A DNA stretch of 64,000 nt from Methylophaga sp. (GTDB lineage: Bacteria > Pseudomonadota > Gammaproteobacteria > Nitrosococcales > Methylophagaceae), in assembly GCA_002706095.1 (NCBI GenBank), contig PAJP01000016.1, positions 62,001 through 126,000 of the forward strand. The letters are read 5' to 3'. The position numbers and the translations under genes were made by a program. The notes under the pieces were generated by a model, which did not search any database, was not told the DNA's origin, and was given only the letters and a program-made list of their open reading frames with translations. Of the stretch, positions 32,867 through 41,222 are shown piece by piece; the stretch's first letter is position 1; every line of letters begins with the position of its first letter.

Positions 32867-34642
32867 TTATAGGCTGAACACGCTCAGAACGCCACCTAAA
32901 GAAGTCCAGCTTGATAAAGATTTGTAGGCGCCGACAGCACCTAAGCCATCGGTGTCATTTTCCAGGTTGTTGGTCATGCCGATACCAGCCCAGCCACCTA
33001 TGCCTGACAAGATAGCAATATATTGTTTGCCATCGTGTTTATAGGTGTTCACATTGCCCACGATGCCTGATGGGGTTTTGAAACGCCATAGCTCACGTCC
33101 AGTTTGAGCATCAACTGCTTTTAAATATCCTTCTAAAGTACCGTAGAAGACGACATCACCGGCTGTCGCTAAAGCGCCTGACCATACTGAGAACCTTTCT
33201 TTATCAGACCAGACGATTTTACCTTCACGTGCATCCCAGGCAATAAAGTTGCCCATATTGTCTTTTTCAGCCGCAAACATATTGACTGAGGCGCCTACAT
33301 AAGGTTGACCCGCTAAATATTCCACCTCAAATGGTTCCAGGTCCATACAAATATGGTTGGTTGGCACATAGAACAGGCCCGTTTTTGGTGAGTATGCAGC
33401 AGGTTGTTGATCCTTAGCACCATGTGCTGCCGGGCAGATTCCAGTCGTGTTTGTATCTTCACCATTATGTTCAGGAGAGAACTGTTTATTACGGTCGGGT
33501 AAGCCTGTTTTCAGATTAACGCTATTCGCCCAGTTAACCGAAGGATCAAACTTGTTGGCGACTAATAATTCACCTGATGCACGATCCATGGTGTAGCCAA
33601 AACCATTACGGTCAAAATGCACTGCTGTTTTGCGCATTTTGCCTTTGACTTTTTGATCGGCAAGAATGACTTCGTTGACACCGTCGTAATCCCATTCATC
33701 ATGTGGCGTCATTTGATAAATCCATTTCGCCATGCCTGTATCTAAATCACGGGCAAACAATGACATAGTCCATTTGTTATCACCAGGACGTTGCAGTGGA
33801 TTCCATGTCGATGGGTTACCCGTACCATAGTAAAACAGGTTCAGATCCGGATCGTATGAATACCATCCCCATGTAGTACCACCACCAATTTTCCATTGAT
33901 CACCTTTCCAGGTGTTTAATGATGAATTTTCACCAACAGGTTTCAGCATCGATGTTGTTTTTTCAGGATCCACCAACATCTCTGCATCAGGACCTGTGCT
34001 GTAGGCTTTATATAAAGACTTACCATTTAAATCGTAAGTCTGAACATAACCACGAACACCAAACTCACCACCAGAGATACCAACGACGATTTTATCTTTA
34101 AATACATGAGCAACCCCCGTGTTAGTTGCACCGACTCTGGGATCATCGCGTTTATCAGACCAAACCATTTTGCCGGTTTCCGCGTCTAAAGCTACCAATG
34201 TAGTATCGGCCTGGTTTAGGAAGATTTTGCCATCACCATAAGCTAAACCACGATTGATGACGTCACAGCACATAACAGGTACGGTGTCATCATAGTTTTG
34301 TTTGGGTTCATATTTCCATTTGATGGCACCGTCATTGTTTAGGTCTAATGCATACACAATGTTTGGAAATGGCGTATGAATGTATAAGGTATCGCCAATA
34401 ACAAGTGAATTACCTTCATGACCCTTTAATACACCTGTTGAAAATGACCAGGCCATATTCAGATCTTTAACGTTCTCTTTATTGATATCCGTTAATTCAC
34501 TATAGCGATGATTTTCATAGTTACCTGCTGACATCACCCACTCATTCGGGTCTTTTTGCATAGAAAGCAATTCATCTGCATAACTTGTCATGGGTAGAGC
34601 AACTGACATTAAAGCCAGAGATATTGTTGTTTTTTTCATCAT
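32867..34642 (-). CDS. xoxF: Lanthanide-dependent PQQ methanol dehydrogenase XoxF
   Basis: This periplasmic PQQ enzyme oxidises methanol. In a 592-residue reading, residues 1-22 are a signal peptide ([11 protein letters not shown]). The adjacent-cysteine disulfide over PQQ is at 125-126 (VMCCDV), and repeated W-motif blades ([22 protein letters not shown]) form the eight-bladed propeller. The catalytic segment [12 protein letters not shown] has the general-base Asp318 plus an Asp two residues later (Asp320), the mark of lanthanide-type XoxF; calcium-type MxaF has Ala there. The start is the ATGATG at 34642/34639 after GAAGGG. No xoxG cytochrome or xoxJ is adjacent. Confidence 0.92.
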   Translation of the reverse strand: MMKKTTISLALMSVALPMTSYADELLSMQKDPNEWVMSAGNYENHRYSELTDINKENVKDLNMAWSFSTGVLKGHEGNSLVIGDTLYIHTPFPNIVYALDLNNDGAIKWKYEPKQNYDDTVPVMCCDVINRGLAYGDGKIFLNQADTTLVALDAETGKMVWSDKRDDPRVGATNTGVAHVFKDKIVVGISGGEFGVRGYVQTYDLNGKSLYKAYSTGPDAEMLVDPEKTTSMLKPVGENSSLNTWKGDQWKIGGGTTWGWYSYDPDLNLFYYGTGNPSTWNPLQRPGDNKWTMSLFARDLDTGMAKWIYQMTPHDEWDYDGVNEVILADQKVKGKMRKTAVHFDRNGFGYTMDRASGELLVANKFDPSVNWANSVNLKTGLPDRNKQFSPEHNGEDTNTTGICPAAHGAKDQQPAAYSPKTGLFYVPTNHICMDLEPFEVEYLAGQPYVGASVNMFAAEKDNMGNFIAWDAREGKIVWSDKERFSVWSGALATAGDVVFYGTLEGYLKAVDAQTGRELWRFKTPSGIVGNVNTYKHDGKQYIAILSGIGGWAGIGMTNNLENDTDGLGAVGAYKSLSSWTSLGGVLSVFSL

Positions 34643-34734
34643 TTTTCCCTTCAAACTTAAGATATAGAAGTAAGCGGAAGCTGAAGTCGCCACTTCTTTA
34701 CCAAACGCTGACGTATAAAAAAACAGAAGGCTTT

Positions 34735-34788
34735 TCTATAAGTCATCATTTACCAAACACAAAATCATGTTTGATAATCCCCGAGGGG
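34735..34788 (-). promoter_or_regulatory. Candidate xoxF promoter with two inverted repeats
   Basis: On the minus strand TTGTGT (34757-34762) and TATAGA (34735-34740) are 16 bases apart. An inverted repeat CAAACA-N8-TGTTTG (34754-34773) overlaps the -35 element, and CCCC-GA-GGGG (34779-34788) lies just upstream. These could be operator sites for a regulator of methanol oxidation, but no match to a known binding site is claimed. Confidence 0.35.
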
Positions 34789-34900
34789 TAGGGAAAGACT
34801 AACAGTCAAAAAAAGGAACTAATTGCACTTGTTTCCAAAAATAATGGCCGATTGGAATCTCAGACAAGTAACGATGGTAGGGGGAGTATCTTAGAGCAAA

Positions 34901-35644
34901 CTATTTACAAAGAGAGCGAATGGGGAAATGCTCCCAGCTAACAATCATTGGACTTGTGGATGTAAAAGGTCGAGTGGCATTGCTTTGGGGCGCAACTAAA
35001 TAAGCATCCATCATTTCTATTGTGGATGAGAAAAAGACTGCGAGCTGATATTGCTCAGATGTGAATGAAGATAAAGTACAGTTAGGAGACTGGCTCAACC
35101 TCCCAGTATCAATAGTATGGAAAGGTGTTTTGAATTGTGTTGATCTCGGCAGAGATTTATAAAACGCTTCTTTTATGCACCAGCATTGGTAAAAATAATC
35201 TTGAGATGTGTTTGAGGAGTAAAGTTCATATTCTCGCTTAGACATAAAACTTTTGGCCATGCCAATCATATTGTTACGTGGTTTCTTAATTTCTATATCA
35301 ACACCACATGGTAAGTCTGCAAACACAATAGCTACCCAGTCATGGCTATGGGACAGGCTACAAAAGAAGGGGCTGGTTAATTGGGGGAGTTTGGGACAGG
35401 TATCCGTGTTGTCATCAATAACCACATCCTCAAAGTGAATACCAAACAGATGATTAACGGCGTATTTAATTAACCATCGGCTTAATAAAAATTGTTGTCG
35501 CTTTTTGGGGGAGGATAGTCGGTGATATCTTTGAGTACTCGATTCGTCTAAAAAATCTGAATTAAGAGAATCTGAACTGCCCTCAAGGTTGGCTAACCAG
35601 AGTTGAGGGCAGTGTAGGTGTTTATTCAGCAAGTTTAACGACAT
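34901..35644 (-). CDS. 4'-phosphopantetheinyl transferase (Sfp/AcpT type)
   Basis: The enzyme moves 4'-phosphopantetheine from CoA to a Ser of carrier proteins. The 247 residues have the two Mg/CoA motifs CGVDIEIKKPRN and WCIKEAFYKS of the Sfp superfamily. Its place beside the aryl polyene cluster, which encodes two acyl carrier proteins, suggests it activates them. ATG at 35644 (or the preceding GTG) follows GAAGGG and overlaps the end of the upstream gene. Confidence 0.9.
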   Translation of the reverse strand: MSLNLLNKHLHCPQLWLANLEGSSDSLNSDFLDESSTQRYHRLSSPKKRQQFLLSRWLIKYAVNHLFGIHFEDVVIDDNTDTCPKLPQLTSPFFCSLSHSHDWVAIVFADLPCGVDIEIKKPRNNMIGMAKSFMSKREYELYSSNTSQDYFYQCWCIKEAFYKSLPRSTQFKTPFHTIDTGRLSQSPNCTLSSFTSEQYQLAVFFSSTIEMMDAYLVAPQSNATRPFTSTSPMIVSWEHFPIRSLCK

Positions 35645-36062
35645 CACCCTTCAAAGCGACGCCAGCGATAATAGCGCCTGCATGGCACTCATACTCGCTT
35701 GTGCTGATAAATGCGTTCTTTTTGTAATAGCTCTCTATATTTATAACGGCATTACCACCTTCAGCTCGGACTCTATCTTGGAATGAGAGTAGTGCACTGA
35801 GGAGAACCCATTCACACGCCTCTTTGTCGGTTTTATTAAAGGCGTTCGTTTTTTTATTGCTTACGAAGTTACCTTTGTCTTCAAGGACTTTTGTATCTGC
35901 TGGTTGACCAAAAATAAAGCGAATGGTGGGGTCCAGCTTTTCTTTGAAGTCAGCCGATTCCATTGCCTCTTTGATTGAAAAAAGGTGTTTTGTATCTCGA
36001 GCAAAGGCTTGGCTAGATAACACCATAGTGGCAAGAATCAATATCGAAAAGACTTTTTTCAT
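35622..36062 (-). CDS. Small periplasmic protein of unknown function (often labelled 'excinuclease ATPase subunit')
   Basis: The 146-residue product has a clear signal peptide (MKKVFSILILATMVLSSQAFA). The mature part has conserved-looking stretches (EGGNAVINIESYYKK and ECHAGAIIAGVALKGDVVKL) and two Cys (in EACEW and YECHAG) that could form a disulfide. I recall homologues carrying the name excinuclease ATPase subunit, but there is no nucleotide-binding motif, so that name appears wrong. The 278-codon frame is trimmed because its N-terminal part overlaps the divergent apeC gene and the signal peptide starts at 36062. It overlaps the phosphopantetheinyl transferase start. Confidence 0.8.
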   Translation of the reverse strand: MKKVFSILILATMVLSSQAFARDTKHLFSIKEAMESADFKEKLDPTIRFIFGQPADTKVLEDKGNFVSNKKTNAFNKTDKEACEWVLLSALLSFQDRVRAEGGNAVINIESYYKKNAFISTSEYECHAGAIIAGVALKGDVVKLAE

Positions 36063-36091
36063 GAGATAACGTCCATGTGTAAAAAGCGGGC

Positions 36092-36120
36092 AGTATAGTT
36101 CATCGGCTGTTTTACTACAA
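36092..36120 (-). promoter_or_regulatory. Putative promoter of the periplasmic protein/PPTase pair
   Basis: Minus-strand TTGTAG (36115-36120) and TATACT (36092-36097) are 17 bases apart, 30 bases before the ATG. The -10 matches five of six consensus bases. Confidence 0.45.
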
Positions 36121-36135
36121 TTTCCATGTTTTTTC

Positions 36136-36163
36136 TTGCATATATCAATGATGAAAGTAGAAT
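36136..36163 (+). promoter_or_regulatory. Putative promoter of the aryl polyene operon
   Basis: TTGCAT (36136-36141) and TAGAAT (36158-36163) are 16 bases apart, and the -10 matches five of six consensus bases. It lies 87 bases before the proposed apeC start and is divergent from the preceding promoter. Confidence 0.4.
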
Positions 36164-36249
36164 TCTTCCAATACTTGATTAGTTTATGACAAACGTTAGA
36201 CACAAACGCTAACCGAACGGACTCGCATGACATCACAGAGGTTGACTCA

Positions 36250-36978
36250 TTGATTAAGCTGAAGTTGGAGTCATGGTCTGCCTTGGCACCTGGCATGGAT
36301 GATACAGACGCATGGATGAAGTGGTTTGATGATATTGATAGCAAACCATCCGAAAATACACCTATCCAGATAAAACAGGTACCAGCTTTGTTGCGTCGTC
36401 GTTTTACGACGCTGGGTAAAATTGCTGCGAAAGCCACGTTTAACCTGATGGAGAGCAAACAGGGGATTTCTACGATCTTCGCTTCCCGTCATGGTGATAC
36501 GCCGCTGACATTATCATTATTAAAAGATATTGGTAACAGTGAGCCTTTATCACCAACCAGTTTCAGTCTGGCTGTGCATAATGCGGTAGGTGGATTGTTG
36601 TCGATCGCTCGTCAGGATGTTGCTCCTATTACAGCGATAGCCAGTACTGAAAATTTAGTACTGAGCACATTGCATGAGGCTGCTGCACAGCTAGAAGTCT
36701 ATGGCAAGGTGTTATGTGTTATCTATGACGTACCATTACCCGATATTTATCAATGGTTTTCTCAAAGTTTACCTTTTCCTGTGGCCGTTGCCTTTATTGT
36801 CAGTCATGATGAAACCCTTGATTCAGCCATAGAGTTTGCACGTGAACCCACATTTGATTCTTCATTCAGTTCTGAGCAAGGACTGTTTGATTTTATTTCG
36901 CTGTTAATGAGCTATCAGCAAGAGATTAAGCTCACCACATCAGCAAGTTGTTGGCGTGTTAGAAGGTTAGAACGGTGA
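36250..36978 (+). CDS. apeC: Chain-length-factor-like ketosynthase homologue of the aryl polyene pathway
   Basis: The 242-residue protein belongs to the beta-ketoacyl synthase-like family (PF13723 type) and lacks the catalytic Cys; at the expected site it reads LAVHNAVGGLLSIARQD. In characterised aryl polyene systems ApeC pairs with the ketosynthase ApeO as chain-length factor. The start is TTG at 36250, 8 bases after AGAGG; an overlapping eight-codon ORF (36227-36253) ends on the same TTG and might couple translation. It overlaps the next gene by 4 bases. Confidence 0.78.
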   Translation: MIKLKLESWSALAPGMDDTDAWMKWFDDIDSKPSENTPIQIKQVPALLRRRFTTLGKIAAKATFNLMESKQGISTIFASRHGDTPLTLSLLKDIGNSEPLSPTSFSLAVHNAVGGLLSIARQDVAPITAIASTENLVLSTLHEAAAQLEVYGKVLCVIYDVPLPDIYQWFSQSLPFPVAVAFIVSHDETLDSAIEFAREPTFDSSFSSEQGLFDFISLLMSYQQEIKLTTSASCWRVRRLER

Positions 36979-37751
36979 GAAATGTGCAGCGACTTTGGCG
37001 ATTATTAGCAACAGCTGTTAGTTTCTTACTCTTTGGCTTGGGCGGAATTATCATTCCGTTGGTCGTCATTCCTGTTATTTATCTGTTGCCTGGAGATGTA
37101 CAGCGCAGAGAAAGACGAGGCAAAGCCTTTATTCATCATAGCTTTCGGGTTTATATTCGATTAATGAAAAGCATGGGCATCCTTTCATATGAGCTTGAAG
37201 ATATTGATCGATTAAAGGAAGCCAAGCTTGTTTTAGCCAATCACCCGACTTTGATAGATGTCGTTTTTCTGATCTCTCTGATCCCACAAGCAAACTGCGT
37301 GGTAAAAAGTGCGTTGATGCGTAATCCGTTCACGCGAGGCCCACTGAAAGCCGCTGGCTACATTGTTAATGATGATAGCGTGGACGATGTGATTGCAGCG
37401 GCTGAAGCTGCGTTTAAACATGGTGATGTGCTGATTATTTTTCCTGAGGGAACACGTTCAATTCCTGGAAAAGTATTAACCTTAAAGCGTGGTGCAGCCA
37501 ATGTTGCAGTTAGGACTCAAGTTGACGTTACCCCGGTTTTAATTGATTGTCAGCCTGTCACGTTGACCAAAGGACAACCTTGGTACCAAATCCCTGATAG
37601 CAAGCCACATTTCAAGATTACAGTGGCAGAGCCGATAGCTATTACCGATTTTATAAAACAGGATAAACCTTCTGTTGCCGCAAGAAACTTAACCTCTGCG
37701 TTAAGTCAGTATTTTAATGAGGAGATAGGATTGCGTGAACGCACTGCATAA
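36975..37751 (+). CDS. apeD: PlsC-type acyltransferase of the aryl polyene cluster
   Basis: This 258-residue membrane-associated acyltransferase has an N-terminal hydrophobic segment, the catalytic motif NHPTLID near residue 89 (His and Asp), and the acceptor-binding motif FPEGTRS near 156. In aryl polyene clusters this gene probably attaches an acyl chain to the lipid anchor. The symbol is given by position and resemblance. Confidence 0.78.
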   Translation: MRNVQRLWRLLATAVSFLLFGLGGIIIPLVVIPVIYLLPGDVQRRERRGKAFIHHSFRVYIRLMKSMGILSYELEDIDRLKEAKLVLANHPTLIDVVFLISLIPQANCVVKSALMRNPFTRGPLKAAGYIVNDDSVDDVIAAAEAAFKHGDVLIIFPEGTRSIPGKVLTLKRGAANVAVRTQVDVTPVLIDCQPVTLTKGQPWYQIPDSKPHFKITVAEPIAITDFIKQDKPSVAARNLTSALSQYFNEEIGLRERTA

Positions 37752-37995
37752 TGAAATAAAATTAATGATTATCAACAGCCTCGATCTGGAAGATATCGAT
37801 GTTGAGGATATCGACAGTGACGAACCCTTATTTGTGGATGGACTTGGACTCGACTCGATTGATGCACTGGAGATTGGTTTAGCGCTACAAAAGCAATATG
37901 GCATTAAACTTAAGTCAGACTCGGAAGAGACAAGGCAACATTTTGCCAGTGTGAGTGCTTTAGCTGCTCTGGTTGAAGAACATAGAACAAAATAG
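37735..37995 (+). CDS. apeE: Acyl carrier protein 1 (aryl polyene)
   Basis: The 86-residue acidic carrier protein has the attachment motif GLDSIDALE, with Ser as the 4'-phosphopantetheine site. The start is GTG at 37735, overlapping the acyltransferase end by 17 bases. It carries the growing polyene or starter. A phosphopantetheinyl transferase gene nearby probably activates it. Confidence 0.9.
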   Translation: MNALHNEIKLMIINSLDLEDIDVEDIDSDEPLFVDGLGLDSIDALEIGLALQKQYGIKLKSDSEETRQHFASVSALAALVEEHRTK

Positions 37996-38004
37996 AACAA
38001 CATC

Positions 38005-38259
38005 ATGAAAAGTCAGCAAGAAATATATGAAAAAGTAGTGGCGGTTTTTGAAGAGCTGTTTGAAATCGATCCAGCAGATATCAGCCCTGAATCGAATTTA
38101 TATGAAGACTTGGATATCGATAGTATTGATGCGGTTGATCTTGTTATCGAGTTAAGAAAAATGACCAAGAAAAAAATTCAGCCAGACGATTTTAAAATGG
38201 TTCGTACCGTTCAGGATATTGTTGAGCAAGTAGATAAGTTATTGAATAACGAGCAATGA
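38005..38259 (+). CDS. apeF: Acyl carrier protein 2 (aryl polyene)
   Basis: The 84-residue carrier protein has the attachment motif DIDSIDAVDL. It starts 9 bases after the first carrier gene. Paired carrier proteins are standard in aryl polyene clusters, with one thought to hold the starter and the other the growing chain. Confidence 0.9.
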   Translation: MKSQQEIYEKVVAVFEELFEIDPADISPESNLYEDLDIDSIDAVDLVIELRKMTKKKIQPDDFKMVRTVQDIVEQVDKLLNNEQ

Positions 38260-38798
38260 AGACTGCTATCAGGCTGTTTTCTGTCCTGTTATCTATCGCC
38301 TATCCGTTTATTGTCTTTTGGGGCTTACACAGTAATCACTATCAAACATTAATTGTTTTTTTGGGGCTCTTATTACTGAGTCGGTTCTGGCTCGCCACTT
38401 TGTGGCAAGAGCGACTCATGCTTACGCTTATGGTGGCATTGCTCGTGAGTCTTGTCTTATTCAGTGAAACGAGTACCGCATTAAAACTATATCCGGTGAT
38501 GATCAACCTGAGCTTATTTACCGTATTTGTGATGAGTTTACATGCCAAGGAGTCAGTGATTGAAAAACTGGCGAAACTCAGAGAACCTGATTTACCGGCA
38601 GAAGGGATAGCCTATACTCGGAAGGTCACTATCGCTTGGAGTGTCTTTTTTCTTTTAAATGCGACAATCGCTTTTATCACCGTCTTTTTTATGTCATCCC
38701 AAGCCTGGATGTTATATAACGGCGTGATTGCTTATGTGCTTATCGCTGTCATGTTCAGTGTTGAATGGCTTATTCGACAAAGAGTAAGGCGACAATGA
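38256..38798 (+). CDS. apeG: Inner-membrane protein of the aryl polyene cluster (COG4648-like)
   Basis: The 180 residues contain about five to six hydrophobic segments and few charged residues. Proteins of this kind sit after the two carrier genes in aryl polyene clusters. No catalytic motif is visible. It could help membrane delivery of the product. It overlaps both neighbours by 4 bases. Confidence 0.7.
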   Translation: MKTAIRLFSVLLSIAYPFIVFWGLHSNHYQTLIVFLGLLLLSRFWLATLWQERLMLTLMVALLVSLVLFSETSTALKLYPVMINLSLFTVFVMSLHAKESVIEKLAKLREPDLPAEGIAYTRKVTIAWSVFFLLNATIAFITVFFMSSQAWMLYNGVIAYVLIAVMFSVEWLIRQRVRRQ

Positions 38799-40480
38799 CG
38801 ATTCCTTATAGTTTGTTTAGCTGGTGGCAAGGTAATGATGATGTCGTGATCGCTATCGATGGTGACAGAAAGCGGGATTGTGCAGAATTAAAACGACGTG
38901 TTACCGCCTGGATAGCAAGTATTAAAGAACATGAAGGACAATACTGGGCCGTCTATCACTCAGATGCGTTTGAGTGTCTGGCTATCATGCTAGCGCTATG
39001 GCAATTAGAAGGGACGGTATGCCTATCTGCTGACAAGCTTCCTGCAACGGTTGCCAGACTTCAACACCATGTCGATGGCTTTGTTGGGGAGTTTGAGCAA
39101 AATACGTTTGCCCAGCCAAGCGATGAGCATCACGAGGTATGGCAGTGGCAGAAAGCCAGTACTGACTTGATTGCCTTACAGGTATTTACTTCCGGTTCGC
39201 AGGGGCAGCCGAAATGTATTGATAAATCTCTACAGGCGCTGGATAGAGAAATAGCCGCATTGGATTGTCTTTCATGCGAAGACGTTGAAGTGGTGCTTGC
39301 TACAGTCACACATCAGCATATGTATGGCGTGATATTTCGTTTATTAAGACCTTTTTGCTATCAGCAGGCATTTAGCGCGAAGTTACATGAGTATCCTGAG
39401 GAATTGATCCGTTCTGCTTCGTTGTACGGACGATTCTGTTTGATTTCCAGCCCGGCGCATCTAGCAAGAATGAATGCCGAGCAGGACTGGAATTTAGTAA
39501 AAAATAATTGTGTTGAGGTTTATTCATCAGCCGCACCATTAACCCGAACCGAGAGTATGAATGTGTCTGCTTATCTCGATGTGCGAGTTAAGGAGATATA
39601 TGGCAGTACTGAAACCGGGGCCATCGCTTGGCGCTGTCAACAAGATACTGAGCACGATGCTTTGTGGCATAAACTTTCTCATGTTCAGTTAAAGACAGTG
39701 GAGACGGGTGGGCTTGAAGTAAGATTTGTTCAGGGTGGAAATTCATATGTATTAGCTGATCATATTGAATTTGATCCTCAGGGTGATTTTGCTTTGCTAG
39801 GCAGGCATGACCCTATCGTGAAAGTCGAGGGAAAACGCCTCTCATTGACTGAATTAGCCAATGCAGTAATAGAGCACCCATGGATTGCTGAAGCAAGAGC
39901 CATACTCTTGAGCAGAAAGCGTACAGAAACAGCCGTGGTGGCCGTGTTATCTGAGAGCGGTCAGCAGCAGCTCATCACTCAGGGAAGAAAAGCACTTATA
40001 AAAAGCATGAAACACTCATTAGCCGATCAGTTTGAGCCTGTTTTATTGCCGAGACGCTGGCGTTTTATTGAGGCGATGCCAGTGAATACACAAGGAAAAT
40101 TAACCATGAATGCGCTCACAGCATTGTTTGATAAGCCCGATACAGTTTGGCCTATCATTGAAGCTGAAACTGTGAGTGAACAGGCGGCGGATTTCAGCTG
40201 TCGCATACCTGAAGAGCTTCTGTATTTTGATGGGCACTTTCAACAGCAGGCTATTTTACCTGGCGTTGTGCAATTGCACTGGGCAGCCAAGCTCGGACAA
40301 AAATATCTTAATATTTCAGGTCATTTCCATCGACTGGAAGCGATTAAGTTTCAACAACTGATCCTGCCCGGAAGTGTAGTCAGCTTATCGTTAAGTTATG
40401 ACCACTCCAAGCAGAAATTGAGTTTCAGTTTTTCCTCTGAGAAGGGCGTTCACTCAAGCGGAAAGGTTTGTTATGCCTGA
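38795..40480 (+). CDS. Acyl-activating enzyme fused to a hotdog dehydratase (ApeH-ApeI fusion)
   Basis: The 561-residue product joins two enzymes. Residues 1 to about 435 are an AMP-forming acyl ligase, with TSGSQGQPKCIDKS as the phosphate-binding loop and EIYGSTETGAIAWR as the adenylate motif; it should activate the aromatic starter for loading on a carrier protein. Residues about 450-561 are a FabZ-like hotdog dehydratase domain with FDGHFQQQAILPGVVQLHW, equivalent to ApeI. These are separate genes in the clusters I know best. ATG at 38795 overlaps the upstream stop; the longer frame is not used. Confidence 0.82.
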   Translation: MTIPYSLFSWWQGNDDVVIAIDGDRKRDCAELKRRVTAWIASIKEHEGQYWAVYHSDAFECLAIMLALWQLEGTVCLSADKLPATVARLQHHVDGFVGEFEQNTFAQPSDEHHEVWQWQKASTDLIALQVFTSGSQGQPKCIDKSLQALDREIAALDCLSCEDVEVVLATVTHQHMYGVIFRLLRPFCYQQAFSAKLHEYPEELIRSASLYGRFCLISSPAHLARMNAEQDWNLVKNNCVEVYSSAAPLTRTESMNVSAYLDVRVKEIYGSTETGAIAWRCQQDTEHDALWHKLSHVQLKTVETGGLEVRFVQGGNSYVLADHIEFDPQGDFALLGRHDPIVKVEGKRLSLTELANAVIEHPWIAEARAILLSRKRTETAVVAVLSESGQQQLITQGRKALIKSMKHSLADQFEPVLLPRRWRFIEAMPVNTQGKLTMNALTALFDKPDTVWPIIEAETVSEQAADFSCRIPEELLYFDGHFQQQAILPGVVQLHWAAKLGQKYLNISGHFHRLEAIKFQQLILPGSVVSLSLSYDHSKQKLSFSFSSEKGVHSSGKVCYA

Positions 40481-41222
40481 AAATATCTTTAATCCTGCCA
40501 TTGTGATCCCAGTGTATAACCATGAACATGCGATTGGGACGATTGTGGCCCAAGTCATGGCCTCTGGATTGCCTATTCTATTGGTGGATGATGGCAGTGA
40601 TATACCCTGTCAGCAAACATTGATTGCTCTTGCTGAACAGTTTCCGCATCAGTTAAGTTTGCTTCGCCTAGAAGTGAACGGCGGTAAAGGCGCCGCGGTG
40701 AAGGCGGGTCTGCGATGGTTGTTGGATAATGGCTATTCACATGGATTGCAAATCGATGCGGATGGTCAACACGATGTGGCAGATATTACCCGCTTTATTC
40801 AAGCAGCAGAAAGTGAGCCAGACTCGCTTATCACTGGCTACCCTCAGTATGATGAATCAGTGCCTAAAATACGTTTATACAGTCGTTATCTGACTCATAT
40901 ATGGATCTGGATTAATACCTTATCCTTTAGCATTAAAGATAGTATGTGTGGGTTTCGGGTTTATCCGCTGCAACAGACTGTAACGCTGCTTTTTCACTGT
41001 GGTAACCGTATGGACTTTGATCCGGAAGTCATCGTCAGATGGCTATGGCGTTATCAGAAAGTCACTAATTTACCGACGAAAGTGCATTATCCGCTGGATG
41101 GTGTTTCTCACTTTCTTTTATGGAAGGATAATGGTTTGATTACGCTCATGCATACACGGCTGTTTTTTGGCATGTTGTGGCGTATGCCGTGTTTATTATG
41201 GCGTAAACGTGATGGTCAATAA
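40473..41222 (+). CDS. Family 2 glycosyltransferase of the aryl polyene cluster
   Basis: The 249-residue GT2 enzyme has VIPVYNHEHAIGTIV, ILLVDDGSD and the DxD-type IDADGQHD. It probably transfers a sugar to the polyene lipid anchor. It overlaps the next gene by 11 bases; in some aryl polyene clusters this domain and the acyltransferase form one protein (ApeJ), so here they are split. Confidence 0.82.
   Translation: MPENIFNPAIVIPVYNHEHAIGTIVAQVMASGLPILLVDDGSDIPCQQTLIALAEQFPHQLSLLRLEVNGGKGAAVKAGLRWLLDNGYSHGLQIDADGQHDVADITRFIQAAESEPDSLITGYPQYDESVPKIRLYSRYLTHIWIWINTLSFSIKDSMCGFRVYPLQQTVTLLFHCGNRMDFDPEVIVRWLWRYQKVTNLPTKVHYPLDGVSHFLLWKDNGLITLMHTRLFFGMLWRMPCLLWRKRDGQ

Noticed and set aside
36063..36458. 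N-terminal extension of the periplasmic protein gene
   Set aside because: The signal peptide starts at 36062, and the extension overlaps the divergent apeC gene and its promoter.
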